Numbered from the stretch's first letter, positions 1-7,643 are shown. The stretch: 64,000 nt of DNA from Roseospira goensis (GCF_014197795.1 NZ_JACIGI010000002.1:62001-126000), one strand, 5' to 3'. Notes: a model not told the origin generated them from the sequence alone. A program made the numbers and translations.

Positions 1-2
1 GC

Positions 3-404
3 GCGGTGTACGGCTACGCCGTCGGCATCGACCTGACCCGCCGCGACCTCCAGGCTCGGGCCAAGGCCGCCGGGGAGCCCTGGGACGCCGCCAAGGGCTT
101 CGACCTGGGCGCGCCGGTGGGGGTGGTGTCGCCGTGCGAGAGCCTGGACGGCCACCCGACGCAGGGCCGCATCCAACTGTCGGTCAACGGGCAGGTCCGA
201 CAGAGCGGCGACCTGTCGCAGATGATCTGGTCGGTGGCGGAGATCATCCATCACCTGTCGGGCCTGTGGGAGCTGCGCCCGGGCGACCTGATCTTCACCG
301 GCACGCCGTCGGGCGTGGGCGCCTGCGGTCCCGGCGATCATCTGGAGGCGGTCATCGCCGGGCTGGCCTCGCTGGAGGTGACGCTGGTCCCGCCGCGCCA
401 TTAG
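3..404 (+). CDS. Fumarylacetoacetate hydrolase family protein, C-terminal part (5' end outside window)
   Basis: The reading frame is open from the first bases of the window, so only the C-terminal ~133 residues are seen. The segment GDLIFTGTPSGVGACGPGD is the hallmark C-terminal signature of the FAH/2-hydroxyhepta-2,4-diene-1,7-dioate isomerase fold, and the preceding stretches on Asp-Leu-Thr-Arg-Arg and on a substrate-side FDLGAPVG loop also fit. Family members cleave or isomerise acylpyruvates and related diketo acids using a divalent metal; the metal-binding acidic residues lie in the missing N-terminal part, so the substrate cannot be told. The stop is TAG, followed at once by a strong hairpin. 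Confidence 0.88.
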   Translation, partial: AVYGYAVGIDLTRRDLQARAKAAGEPWDAAKGFDLGAPVGVVSPCESLDGHPTQGRIQLSVNGQVRQSGDLSQMIWSVAEIIHHLSGLWELRPGDLIFTGTPSGVGACGPGDHLEAVIAGLASLEVTLVPPRH

Positions 405-411
405 CACGGAT

Positions 412-453
412 CGCACCCCGTCGTGATCATGTCGTGGATCACGACGAGGTGCG
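412..453. terminator. Strong hairpin directly after the FAH-family gene
   Basis: Arms 412-428 and 437-453 pair over 16 bp with a single mismatch (core cgtcgtgatc / gatcacgacg) around an 8-nt loop. There is no T-tract, so this may be a transcript-stabilising or repeat-derived palindrome rather than an intrinsic terminator. Confidence 0.45.
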
Positions 454-481
454 CGACTCCCACTTCGGACGATCGGCTGTC

Positions 482-622
482 CTAAGAGCGGAACGCCCGA
501 ATATGGAATCGCATGGTGATTTCGAATTCGGGCGTTCCGCTCTGAAACCAAACAGATCGCGCCGATTCACGCTCGAAATCGGCCCCACCCCGGTGGTTCC
601 GATTTCGAGCGATCGGCGCTAA
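482..622. repeat. Dispersed palindromic repeat, copy 1 (MITE/REP-like)
   Basis: Two back-to-back palindromes. The first has perfect 18-bp arms at 485-502 and 526-543 (agagcggaacgcccgaat and its complement). The second pairs 559-566 with 612-619 and 571-582 with 599-610 (gctcgaaatcgg / ccgatttcgagc). The whole ~140-bp unit recurs almost base for base, inverted, at 12288-12424. TA lies at both outer ends. The 405-779 interval holds this repeat, the hairpin at 412-453 and the leader of the next gene; no other gene is seen. Confidence 0.85.
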
Positions 623-779
623 CGTGCGTGACCCTGGGGGGCTCCGGGGTTCGTGGCGCGGACGGCGTGACGGGCGGCAAGCCCCGGCGCTGTCTGGGGA
701 CGATGCGGGCGTTCGGGTGCGGTCGGATCCTGTGTCGGACGAGCGCTCGCGCCGCGCTTGCCCATCGAGGGAGGTGGTC

Positions 780-1355
780 ATGACCCGGTCCTGGCGTTGG
801 GGGGCCGTCCTCGGCCTGGTGGGGGCGGTGGCGATCGGAGCGGCGGCCGTGGCCCAGAGCGTGCGGGAGCGCACGCCGGCCGATCTGACGGTGCGCTTCG
901 AGGAGCGCCTGGGCGCCGATCTGTTCCACATCGAGAACACTGGCACCTGCGAGGCGGTGGTGACCGCCGTGACCATCGACCTGCGCGGGGCCGGGGGCGC
1001 GCTGGTGTTCGACACCGAAACCGGCGGCGGCGGGGTCGGGACCGCGTATCCCTTCGTGACCCTGGAGGGCGCCGACAGGATCGTGGCGGCCGAGGGCGGC
1101 GCGGACGGCGGCCACATCCTGACGCTGACGTTGAACGGCCTGGGGCGCGGCGAAAGGGTCGTGCTGTCCATCGACGTGGACGAGCAGGGCCGCGCCGGCG
1201 CACCGGGGCTGACGCAGATCCACGGCACCCAATTCGAGAACGGCACGGTGACCGCCACGCTGGTCAGCCCGGGCGGCACCGAGGCGGTGCACGCCGGGCG
1301 CTTCGACGGGGCCGGCTGGGCCTTCGTCAATCCCCGCCATTGCGCGCTGTCGTGA
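780..1355 (+). CDS. Secreted protein of unknown function (possible 'aggregation factor core'-like)
   Basis: The ATG at 780 is preceded by a good ribosome-binding site (gagggaggtgg, 768-778), giving 191 residues. Residues 1-27 form a signal peptide with a GAVLGLVGAVAIGAAAVAQ hydrophobic core. The mature part is beta-type and Gly/Asp-rich: a first strand with the phrase FHIENTGTCEAVV, then LTIDL-like, VFDTETGGGGVG and VLSIDVDEQ segments. The pattern reminds me of small alphaproteobacterial exported proteins often annotated as aggregation factor core proteins, but this is recollection and not a proven homology. Only two cysteines are present, one early and one near the end, which could form a disulfide in the periplasm. 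It stands alone between a repeat and convergent phoU. Confidence 0.7.
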   Translation: MTRSWRWGAVLGLVGAVAIGAAAVAQSVRERTPADLTVRFEERLGADLFHIENTGTCEAVVTAVTIDLRGAGGALVFDTETGGGGVGTAYPFVTLEGADRIVAAEGGADGGHILTLTLNGLGRGERVVLSIDVDEQGRAGAPGLTQIHGTQFENGTVTATLVSPGGTEAVHAGRFDGAGWAFVNPRHCALS

Positions 1356-1386
1356 CGGGTGTCGCGGCGGTTCGCTCGCGGTCCCG

Positions 1387-2133
1387 TCAGGTCTCGTGCG
1401 GCGGCGCGGCGCGGTCGTCCAGGCCGGCGAAGCTCGTCAGGTCGTGCTTGGGGCGGGCGTGGCCCAGGGTCTCGCCCGTGACACGGTAGCAGGCCAGTTC
1501 GGCGATGTTGGTGGCCTGGTCGCCGATGCGCTCCAGGTTCTTGGCCACGAACAGCAGGTGGCTGCACACGCCGATGTCGCGCGGGTCCTCCATCATGTAG
1601 GTCAGCAGTTCGCGGAACAGGCTGGAGTGCACCGCGTCCACCTCCGCGTCGGCCTGCCACACCGCGTGCGCGGCCGCGGTGTCGCGCGTCAGGTAGGCCC
1701 GCACGCTGCGCCGCATCAGGTCGCCCACCATGCGGCCCATGCGCTGCACGGACGCGCCGCTGCGGCCCGGCGGCGGGGCGTGCTCGGCGATGCCGCGGCG
1801 CGCGGCACCGGCGGCGTAGTCGCCGGCCCGTTCCAGCATGGTCGCGCAGCGCAGGCCCGCGACCACGCTGCGCAGGTCGTCGGCCTTGGGCTGGCGCAGC
1901 GCCAGCATGCGCACGGCCTGTTCATTGACGCGCTGTTCCAGGGCGTCGACCGCGGCATCGGCGGCGGACACCGCGGCGGCGCGGTCGGCGTCGTGGTCGG
2001 CGAGGGCCGCCAGGGCCTCGGTCAGGTTGGCGTCGATGCGGGCGCCCATCTCTTCGAGCGTGCGGTCCAGCGCCGACAGTTCGGCATCGAAGGAGCGGAC
2101 GATGTGGGGATCGGGCAGGGGAGCGTCGGCCAT
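1387..2133 (-). CDS. phoU: PhoU-like phosphate-signalling regulator
   Basis: 248 residues from the ATG at 2133, chosen because GGAGG lies 8-9 bases upstream; an open frame continues further upstream but starts in low-complexity Pro/Ala sequence. Two all-helical PhoU repeats are visible: residues ~10-110 with DRAAAVSAADAAVDALEQ, and ~120-220 with MMEDPRDIGVCSHLLFVAKNLERIGDQATNIAE, whose ERIGDQATNIAE phrase is the classic metal-binding PhoU signature (E/D-x-x-x-D). PhoU represses the Pho regulon by linking the Pst transporter to the PhoR kinase. No pst or phoBR genes are next to it, so it is either a solitary copy or the last gene of a group whose other members lie elsewhere. Confidence 0.9.
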   Translation of the reverse strand: MADAPLPDPHIVRSFDAELSALDRTLEEMGARIDANLTEALAALADHDADRAAAVSAADAAVDALEQRVNEQAVRMLALRQPKADDLRSVVAGLRCATMLERAGDYAAGAARRGIAEHAPPPGRSGASVQRMGRMVGDLMRRSVRAYLTRDTAAAHAVWQADAEVDAVHSSLFRELLTYMMEDPRDIGVCSHLLFVAKNLERIGDQATNIAELACYRVTGETLGHARPKHDLTSFAGLDDRAAPPHET

Positions 2134-2276
2134 GACAGGAGCCTCCGGCGCACCGGCGGGCGGGGGTGGGGCGGTCGGGGTCGCGGAGGCGACACCCGCA
2201 CGACCCAATCCCTATAGCAGACCGCCGGAGTGTTGAAAAACGATTGCCGCCTCCGGACAAGCGGCGGCGGCGGCCG

Positions 2277-2591
2277 TCAACCCCGACTGATCGCCGAATG
2301 CAGCGGCGTCGTCTCCTCGTAGGCCCGCTGCTGGGCCGGCGTGGCCGCGGTCTGATGGCGCGCCTTCCAGTCGGCATAGGGCATGCCGTAGACCCACGCC
2401 TGCGCCTCGTCCTTGCTCAGGTCGGCGCCGCGCTCGTCGGCCGCGGCCTTGAGCCATTTCCACAGGCAGTTGCGGCAGAACCCGGCGAGCGTCATCAGGT
2501 CGATGTTCTGCACGTCGGTGCGCCATTGCAGATGGGCGACCAGGGCGCGGAAGGCGGCGGCTTCGATCTCGGTGCGGGTGGCGGGGTCCAT
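2277..2591 (-). CDS. DUF1244 domain protein
   Basis: A 104-residue protein with the strongly conserved DUF1244 core: RTDVQNIDLMTLAGFCRNCL followed by LSKDEAQAWVYGMPYADWKARHQ. The family is known from proteobacterial structural genomics targets but has no assigned biochemical role; the CRNC motif gives two closely spaced cysteines. The start ATG at 2591 opens the conserved region directly (MDPATRTEIEAAAF). The gene is transcribed away from a Fur-like palindrome centred 140 bp upstream, so iron-dependent control is possible. Confidence 0.85.
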   Translation of the reverse strand: MDPATRTEIEAAAFRALVAHLQWRTDVQNIDLMTLAGFCRNCLWKWLKAAADERGADLSKDEAQAWVYGMPYADWKARHQTAATPAQQRAYEETTPLHSAISRG

Positions 2592-2722
2592 GGCGGCGGC
2601 CTCCGGGTGGGGTCGGGGATGAGCGGGACCGGGCGGCAGGGCCCGGCCGTCTGGCATGTGGGGCAGGCCGGGAGGGAATGGAACCGGCGGTCGGCCCGGA
2701 TGAGCGCCCGTGTGGCTGGAGC

Positions 2723-2741
2723 GCAAATGATAATCGTTTGC
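2723..2741. promoter_or_regulatory. Fur-box-like inverted repeat
   Basis: gcaaatgataatcgtttgc is a 19-bp inverted repeat with one mismatch and a GATAAT core, closely resembling the bacterial Fur operator. It sits between the divergent DUF1244 gene (start 2591, minus) and a short plus-strand reading frame (start 2803). Other Fur-superfamily members (Irr, Mur, Zur) use different but similarly sized palindromes. Confidence 0.6.
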
Positions 2742-2802
2742 AATTCTGGTCCGCGTCCGTTACCCCAGAGGCTCCCGGATCGAGGAACAGGAGGGCCTTC
2801 CC

Positions 2803-2988
2803 ATGATGATCTGGCGCGGGCTGTCGGCGGCGGACCTGGTTGAGGCGATGCGCGCGGCCGAACCCCCGGCGGGCTCCGTCACCGCGACGCCGGCGCGAAC
2901 ACCGGCACCGGCGCCTCCAGCCCCCGCAGGGCGTGGTGGCCGAGATCCCGCCACGGTCCCGGATGGCGCCGGCGGACGGCGTCGCTGA
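2803..2988 (+). CDS. Possible small protein downstream of the Fur-like box
   Basis: A 61-residue frame beginning MMIWRGLSAADLVEAM, preceded by an excellent ribosome-binding site (aggaggg, 8 bases upstream) and lying ~60 bp beyond the Fur-like palindrome. The N-terminal 20 residues look protein-like (amphipathic helix), while the rest becomes Pro/Ala/Gly/Arg-rich where it overlaps the 3' end of the convergent cyclase gene. I do not recognise it. It may be a genuine small iron-regulated protein, or the 5' stub of a gene truncated by rearrangement. Confidence 0.35.
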   Translation: MMIWRGLSAADLVEAMRAAEPPAGSVTATPARTPAPAPPAPAGRGGRDPATVPDGAGGRRR

Positions 2989-4114
2989 CCACGATGGTCT
3001 CGCCCAGGCGCTTGCTCAGGCCCTCGATGCGGGCGGCGATGTTGGCGGCGGTGCCGATCACGGTGAATTCGAGGCGTCTTTGGACGCCGATGTTGCCGTA
3101 GGTGACGCGCCCGACGTGCAGCCCGATGCCATGGGCGAGGGCGGGCAGGGCGAGCCCCGCCCGCTCGTCGTTGTAGTCGGCCATGCGGGCGCGGGCGTCC
3201 AGGGCGGCCTCCAGGGCGGCGCGCGGCGGGGCCGGGTCGGCGGCCGCGGTGTCGTCGGCGGCGAACGGGAAGATGGCGAGCGCCGCGTCCCCGATGTAGC
3301 GCAGCACCTCGCCGCCGTGGTCCAGCACGGCCCCGGCCATGCAGTCGAAGTAGCCGTTGAGGGTTTCCAGGAAACAGCCGGCGTCCATGGATTCCGCCAG
3401 CGGGGTCGAGCCGCGCAGGTCGGAGAACCAGATCACGGCCTGGAGGGTCTCGCCGTCGCCGCGGCGCACCTTGCCGTCCAGCACCCGTGCGCCGGACTGG
3501 CGCCCCAGGTAGGTTTCGAGCAGGGTCAGCGAGGTGTGGCGCAGGGCCTGGATCTCGACGATGCGTGCCAGCACCGGCATGGCATCGTCGATGACGGCCA
3601 GCGCCGGCGCCTGGAAGCCGTCCGGCTCGCGCGTGGCGAAGGTGATCGCGCTGCCGCGCCCGTCCCCGAACGGCAGCGACAGGGCCAGGTAGTCGGTGAA
3701 GCCCTCCGCGGCCAGGTCCGCGAGGATCGGATAGTCCAGTCGGCGCGCCGGCCCCGCGAGGCGGCGCCGGATGGTGGTGCCCGGATTGTCCATCAGGTCG
3801 CGGAAGGGGCTCAGGAGGAAGGCGTCCTGTTCGAGCAGGGAGAAGGCCCCCTCGCGCCGCTCGACCGCGGCGCCGGGCTGCCACAGGAACGCCAGGCTGA
3901 ACACCTGTGGATGCAGCAGCCGCACCGCAAGATTGATGCGGTCGACCGGCACCGCCATGTCGCGCAGCAGCGGCCCCAGCCCGGCCAGCAGGTCCTCGGG
4001 GGAGTCGCGGCGCCAGCCGGTTTCCAGCAGCCAGCTCAGGACGGCGTTGCGCCGCCAGCTCTCGCCGTAGGGCGCGACCGGGCCGAGCGCCCGCGCCGCC
4101 GACTCTCCATCCAT
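2879..4114 (-). CDS. Class III adenylate/guanylate cyclase
   Basis: 411 residues. The C-terminal half (about 220-405) is a class III cyclase catalytic domain: AVIWFSDLRGST carries the first metal aspartate (D232), EVLRYIGDAALAIFP carries the second (D276), and GLHVGRVTYGNIG and FTVIGTAANIAARIE form the substrate and transition-state regions. The N-terminal ~200 residues form a soluble, mostly helical and GAF-like sensor segment without membrane spans (YLALSLPFGDGRGSAITFATREP). The architecture matches cytoplasmic alphaproteobacterial cyclases that make cAMP. A CRP-type cyclic-nucleotide-binding protein is encoded in the hydrogenase operon far downstream, but no direct link is shown. Confidence 0.9.
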   Translation of the reverse strand: MDGESAARALGPVAPYGESWRRNAVLSWLLETGWRRDSPEDLLAGLGPLLRDMAVPVDRINLAVRLLHPQVFSLAFLWQPGAAVERREGAFSLLEQDAFLLSPFRDLMDNPGTTIRRRLAGPARRLDYPILADLAAEGFTDYLALSLPFGDGRGSAITFATREPDGFQAPALAVIDDAMPVLARIVEIQALRHTSLTLLETYLGRQSGARVLDGKVRRGDGETLQAVIWFSDLRGSTPLAESMDAGCFLETLNGYFDCMAGAVLDHGGEVLRYIGDAALAIFPFAADDTAAADPAPPRAALEAALDARARMADYNDERAGLALPALAHGIGLHVGRVTYGNIGVQRRLEFTVIGTAANIAARIEGLSKRLGETIVVSDAVRRRHPGPWRDLGHHALRGLEAPVPVFAPASR

Positions 4115-4177
4115 CGCCTCTGCCTCCGGTGCGGGTCGGGAGACGACCCGCCGGCGGACGCGGCGCGGCGGGTCGTG

Positions 4178-4660
4178 TCAGCGGGTGGTCAGGGTGGGGA
4201 CGCCGCCGCCGGACAGCACGTTGAGCGACCCCGTCTTGCGGAACGGTACCGGCTCGTTCTGGAAGCGCCCGACGAAGGCTTCGCCGCTCAACACATAGTC
4301 CACGGTCCCCCGGTTGCCCAGGGCCAGCACCTGCTGGACCAGCTCCAGGGAGCCGATCTGGGCGCGCACCGGCACCGTCTGCGTGGACAGCCGCGGCACC
4401 GTCAGCGTCTCGTTGGAGTAGCCGCGCGCCAGCGGGCGACCGTTCAGCTCGACCGCGGCGCGCATGCCGGTGATCGGCATGTCGCGGGTGTTCGGGTTGG
4501 TGACCGACAGCAGCAGGTCGACGTCCTGCTGGAGCAGGCCGGCCTCGATGAAGCGGACGTCGCGCAGGGCGACCTCGGGCGGGGCCAGGTCGCCGGGGGC
4601 GGCGCAGGCGGCGAGCGGGAGGGCGGCGACGGCGGCGAGGGCGGCGCGGCGGGACAGCAT
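4178..4660 (-). CDS. LEA14-like (WHy domain) lipoprotein
   Basis: 160 residues. The N-terminus has a signal peptide ending in a lipobox (ALPLAAC, Cys19), so the protein should be lipidated and anchored in the envelope. The rest is one WHy/LEA type 2 domain: PPEVALRDVRFIEAG, then LLSVTNPNTRDMPITGM, the typical V-x-N-P-N core, and RGYSNETLTVP with a final strand ending FRKTGSL. Such proteins occur widely in Proteobacteria and are linked by homology to desiccation or stress tolerance, but bacterial function is poorly tested. It follows the cyclase gene by a short gap, with no obvious shared function. Confidence 0.85.
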   Translation of the reverse strand: MLSRRAALAAVAALPLAACAAPGDLAPPEVALRDVRFIEAGLLQQDVDLLLSVTNPNTRDMPITGMRAAVELNGRPLARGYSNETLTVPRLSTQTVPVRAQIGSLELVQQVLALGNRGTVDYVLSGEAFVGRFQNEPVPFRKTGSLNVLSGGGVPTLTTR

Positions 4661-4901
4661 GGCGGGCTCCTGTGAGGGGGGACAGAGTCAGGGGGACGGG
4701 GGCGACCGCCTTTTAGACCGAGCGAAGGTGACCAAAATACGGTAAAGCGCATCCCGGGTCGCGATCCCGCGCCCAGGGCGCGCCGTTGGTTTCTGGACAG
4801 GTGGGCCGGCAACCGGCTACACATACGCGACGTTCTCCATCTGCCCGACCTGCGGGTCTGTCCCCCCGACCGCCCCCCTTCACCGGAGAGGAAGAGGCCG
4901 C

Positions 4902-5888
4902 ATGCCGACGTCCAAGCCCCTCGTTGTGGTCACGCGCAAGCTCCCCGAGGCGATCGAAACGCGGATGGCCGAGCTGTTTCGCGTCCAGCTTAACCTGGAT
5001 GATCATCCGTTCAGCCGCGAGGACCTGGCGGCGGCCATGGCCGAGGCGGATGTGCTGGTGCCCACGGTCACCGACCGCATCGACGCGGCGGTGCTCTCCC
5101 AGGCCGGGCCCAATCTGCGCCTGATCGCCAACTTCGGGACCGGCGTCGACCACATCGACGTCGCCTCGGCACATCAGCGCGGCATCACGGTGACCAACAC
5201 ACCGGACGTGCTGACCGAGGACACCGCCGACATGACCATGGCACTGATCCTGGCGGTGCCGCGCCGGCTGGTGGAGGGCGAGCGGCTGCTGCACTCCGGC
5301 AAGTGGACCGGCTGGTCGCCGACCCACATGCTGGGCCACCGCATCTGGGGCAAGCGGCTGGGCATCGTCGGCATGGGCCGCATCGGCCAGGCGGTGGCGC
5401 GGCGCGCGCGCGGCTTCGGCATGGCGATCCACTACCACAACCGCCGCCCCGTGCACGCGGACATCGAGGCCGAGCTGGAGGCCACCTACTGGGACAGCCT
5501 GGACCAGATGCTGGCGCGCATGGACGTCATCTCGATCCACTGCCCGCACACGCCGGCCACGTACCATCTGTTGTCGGGCCGCCGGCTGCGGCTGCTGCAT
5601 CCGACGGCCTACATCGTCAACACCGCGCGCGGCGAAGTGATCGACGAGAACGCGTTGGTGCGCATGCTGACGAACGGTGAGCTGGCCGGGGCCGGCCTGG
5701 ACGTGTTCGAGCACGCGCCGGCTGTCAACCCGAAGCTGCTGGCGATGGACAATGTGGTCGCCATCCCGCACATGGGCTCTGCCACCATCGAGGGCCGCAT
5801 CGACATGGGCGAGAAGGTGCTCATCAACATCAAAACCTTCACCGACGGTCACCGGCCGCCGGACCGCGTGCTGCCCAACCTGATCTGA
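4902..5888 (+). CDS. D-isomer-specific 2-hydroxyacid dehydrogenase (glyoxylate/hydroxypyruvate reductase-like)
   Basis: 328 residues, the usual length. The NAD(P) Rossmann motif is LGIVGMGRIGQA (157-164). R243 in NTARG and H290 in IPHMGSA are two of the three catalytic residues. The third, a glutamate in the LDVFxxEP motif, is replaced: the sequence reads LDVFEHAP, with Ala at 272 where Glu is expected, although an extra Glu sits at 270. Related enzymes reduce glyoxylate or hydroxypyruvate. A hydroxypyruvate isomerase lies at the other end of the window, but not in an operon with it. The start ATG has a gaggaagaggccgc leader with a purine-rich ribosome-binding site. A GC-rich hairpin (5893-5912) follows the stop. 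Confidence 0.88.
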   Translation: MPTSKPLVVVTRKLPEAIETRMAELFRVQLNLDDHPFSREDLAAAMAEADVLVPTVTDRIDAAVLSQAGPNLRLIANFGTGVDHIDVASAHQRGITVTNTPDVLTEDTADMTMALILAVPRRLVEGERLLHSGKWTGWSPTHMLGHRIWGKRLGIVGMGRIGQAVARRARGFGMAIHYHNRRPVHADIEAELEATYWDSLDQMLARMDVISIHCPHTPATYHLLSGRRLRLLHPTAYIVNTARGEVIDENALVRMLTNGELAGAGLDVFEHAPAVNPKLLAMDNVVAIPHMGSATIEGRIDMGEKVLINIKTFTDGHRPPDRVLPNLI

Positions 5889-5892
5889 GCCG

Positions 5893-5912
5893 CCCCGCCC
5901 GAAACGGCGGGG
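5893..5912. terminator. Short GC hairpin after the hydroxyacid dehydrogenase gene
   Basis: ccccgcc (5893-5899) pairs with ggcgggg (5906-5912) across a cgaaac loop, five bases after the stop codon. No T-run follows, so termination is uncertain. Confidence 0.35.
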
Positions 5913-6127
5913 ATCGGGCGGCGCCCGGCGGCGCGGGTGTCGGTGGGGGGGCGTGCCGGCCCGGTCGTCGTTGCGGTCTCGTGGCAGCGGCGTATAGTCG
6001 GATCAAGGGGACCGTGGGGAGTCCCGGCACGGCCGTGCCGGGCTGGATCGGACCGGACCGGCGTGGCAGCCCCGGCGGTACGTCGGCCAGGAGGCTGCGG
6101 GCAGCAGGCTGGGGGCGGGAGGCTGGC

Positions 6128-6619
6128 ATGATCCTGAACGCGCTCTCCCCGGGCTACCCGAAGCTCAAGGAGTTCGTCTCCCGACAGCTCTACGCCCGCG
6201 CCACGACCAACCGGCGCACCTGGGCGGCGTTCCTGAAGTACAGCGAACTGAGCGACGCGAAGGCCCGGGCGGCGCTGACCGACGGCACGCTGCCGCGCCT
6301 GAAGATCGAGCAGATGCCCGGCGCCAACGGGCGCTTCCGGGGCAGCACCGATCCCGACGCCATCGAACTGGCCAAGGCGGTGGCCGATACCTTCGAACAC
6401 AACGCGACGGATCCCGACTGGCAGCTTCTGGTCGAGTCGACGATCCTGCACGAACTGGTGCACTGGGGCGACTGGAAGGACGGCAAGGACCAACCCGGCG
6501 AGGAAGGCAAGGCGTTCGAACGGGCCGCCTACGGCCGTGACGTCAACCGTCCGGTGAAGAGGACCAGGGCGACGGCCGCTCACCCAGCGAGTTGCGGTAC
6601 GCCGACCTGCCGGCGGTGA
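6128..6619 (+). CDS. Tox-MPTase3-like zinc metallopeptidase
   Basis: 163 residues from the ATG at 6128 (gggagg ribosome-binding site just upstream). It matches the domain described as Metallopeptidase toxin 3: YPKLKEFVSRQL near the N-terminus, KIEQMPGANGRF in the middle, then TILHELVHWGDWKDGKDQPG with the HExxH zinc site (H108, E109, H112) and a following EEGKAFERAAYG that supplies the third ligand region. This domain is best known as the C-terminal toxin module of secreted polymorphic toxins. Here it is free-standing with no signal peptide or delivery domain, so it may be an orphan effector, a cargo protein or a domesticated peptidase. The stop overlaps the GTG start of the next gene (GTGA), suggesting coupled translation. 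Confidence 0.8.
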   Translation: MILNALSPGYPKLKEFVSRQLYARATTNRRTWAAFLKYSELSDAKARAALTDGTLPRLKIEQMPGANGRFRGSTDPDAIELAKAVADTFEHNATDPDWQLLVESTILHELVHWGDWKDGKDQPGEEGKAFERAAYGRDVNRPVKRTRATAAHPASCGTPTCRR

Positions 6620-7137
6620 GGACGCGGGCACCCCGGCGGCGCGACCCGCGACCGCCGACGGCCGCCGCGCGGGTCGTGGCGCGGGTCGTGGCGCGGGCCG
6701 CGCTGGGACTTGGAGTGGCGCTGGGCCTGGGGCTGGTGACCGCCTGCAGTCCGGCGCCGAGGGAGACCGACATGACACAGGCATCCGTGGGGCCGCTGTT
6801 CGAGCAGGCCGTGATGCACGAAAGCGTGCAGCCCTATTTCCACATCGGGGCGCAGCCCCGCCGGCTGCCGGTCACCGTGCATAACACGACCGACCTGGGT
6901 CTCGGCCCGTTCAGCCTGTTCGGCCGCCCGGTCGTGATCCGCGAGGGATCCGCCGAGGTGCGGGTGGGGGCGACGGACGATCAGAACATTCTGATGGTGG
7001 ATGCCCTGGAGTTGGGCGACGACCGCGCGCACCTGCGCTTCCGGCACGTGGTCGAGGGCGTGGTGGTCGAGGCCGACTACAGCCGCCGCGACGGCGACGG
7101 CTGGACCCTGACCCGGCTGGAGGCCTACGAGGAGTAG
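6616..7137 (+). CDS. Putative lipoprotein coupled to the metallopeptidase gene
   Basis: 173 residues from the GTG at 6616 that overlaps the preceding stop codon. The N-terminus is Arg-rich, then LGLGVALGLGLVTAC forms a lipobox (Cys44), so export and lipid attachment are likely. The mature domain has a TVHNTTDLGLGPFSLFGRP segment and ends LTRLEAYEE; I do not recognise the family. An ATG at 6772 with gaggga upstream could start a shorter cytoplasmic form. Its coupling to a toxin-type peptidase makes an immunity or chaperone role conceivable, but nothing in the sequence proves it. Confidence 0.65.
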   Translation: MRTRAPRRRDPRPPTAAARVVARVVARAALGLGVALGLGLVTACSPAPRETDMTQASVGPLFEQAVMHESVQPYFHIGAQPRRLPVTVHNTTDLGLGPFSLFGRPVVIREGSAEVRVGATDDQNILMVDALELGDDRAHLRFRHVVEGVVVEADYSRRDGDGWTLTRLEAYEE

Positions 7138-7162
7138 AGGCGCGCCCGCGGCCGCGACCTGA

Positions 7163-7205
7163 AGCCGATTGCGACAAACCGGACTCGCGGCGCGATTACG
7201 GTTCG
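7163..7205. repeat. Short dispersed repeat (about 43 bp)
   Basis: The stretch gccgattgcgacaaaccgg and the following ctcgcggcgcgattacggtt recur with a few changes at about 12503-12543. It lies next to the palindromic repeats at both places, so the two are probably parts of one composite element. Confidence 0.6.
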
Positions 7206-7234
7206 TCGCGATAATAGGCTGTAAAATCAATAAT

Positions 7235-7300
7235 GTAGAGCCGATTCACATTCGAAATCGGACCGCATCGGCGGTTCCGATTTCGAACAATCGGCTCTAC
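7235..7300. repeat. Dispersed palindromic repeat, copy 2 (short form)
   Basis: Arms gtagagccgatt (7235-7246) / aatcggctctac (7289-7300) and ttcgaaatcgg (7251-7261) / ccgatttcgaa (7277-7287) form a nested palindrome related to the second half of copy 1. TA flanks the unit on both sides, and the TAG within the right end serves as the stop codon of the minus-strand gene beside it. Confidence 0.8.
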
Positions 7301-7556
7301 ACCTTGGTCAGGTCGAGGCGGCGGTTGATGCGGTCCACGTCCGCCCGCAGGCGGTCGATCTGGGCCTGGAGATGGGCCTCGGTCTCGGCGTGACTACCCA
7401 AGTCCTGCCGGATGCGAGCCTGCCCAGACTCCAACCGGGTGAGACGCAGGAGCGCTTCCTCCAGCTTTTCCCCCATGGCGTCGGACTTCGCGTCCAGACG
7501 GCGCAGATAGACCAGCAGAGATAGACCAGCAGACTGGTGTCGGGCTCGTCGCTCAT
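7297..7556 (-). pseudogene. Small coiled-coil protein gene, frameshifted by a 14-bp tandem duplication
   Basis: The minus strand starts MSDEPDTSLLVYL at 7556 with a gaggaca ribosome-binding region. The sequence agatagaccagcag then occurs twice in tandem (7505-7518, 7519-7532; plus strand). Fourteen bases shift the frame. With one copy removed, the frame would continue LLVYLRRLDAKSDAMGEKLEEALLRL and on to a long helical segment with heptad-like Leu/Ile spacing ending RRLDLTKV. The intact form would be ~80 residues, a soluble coiled-coil protein like many small hypothetical proteins. The stop codon lies inside the adjoining palindromic repeat. It is either inactivated or phase-variable by slippage. 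Confidence 0.7.
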
Positions 7557-7643
7557 GGGCGTGTCCTCCGCTCTGGCGTGGCGGACCCTGCGCCCAGTAT
7601 ATGGCGCTGGCCGATCCGCCCTCAACGCGCCAGTCTGACCCGC

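Noticed and set aside
2840-4675. 611-residue plus-strand open frame
   Set aside because: It is the antisense shadow of the cyclase and LEA14 genes: Gly/Arg/Gln/His-rich with no motif, while the minus strand has clear families.
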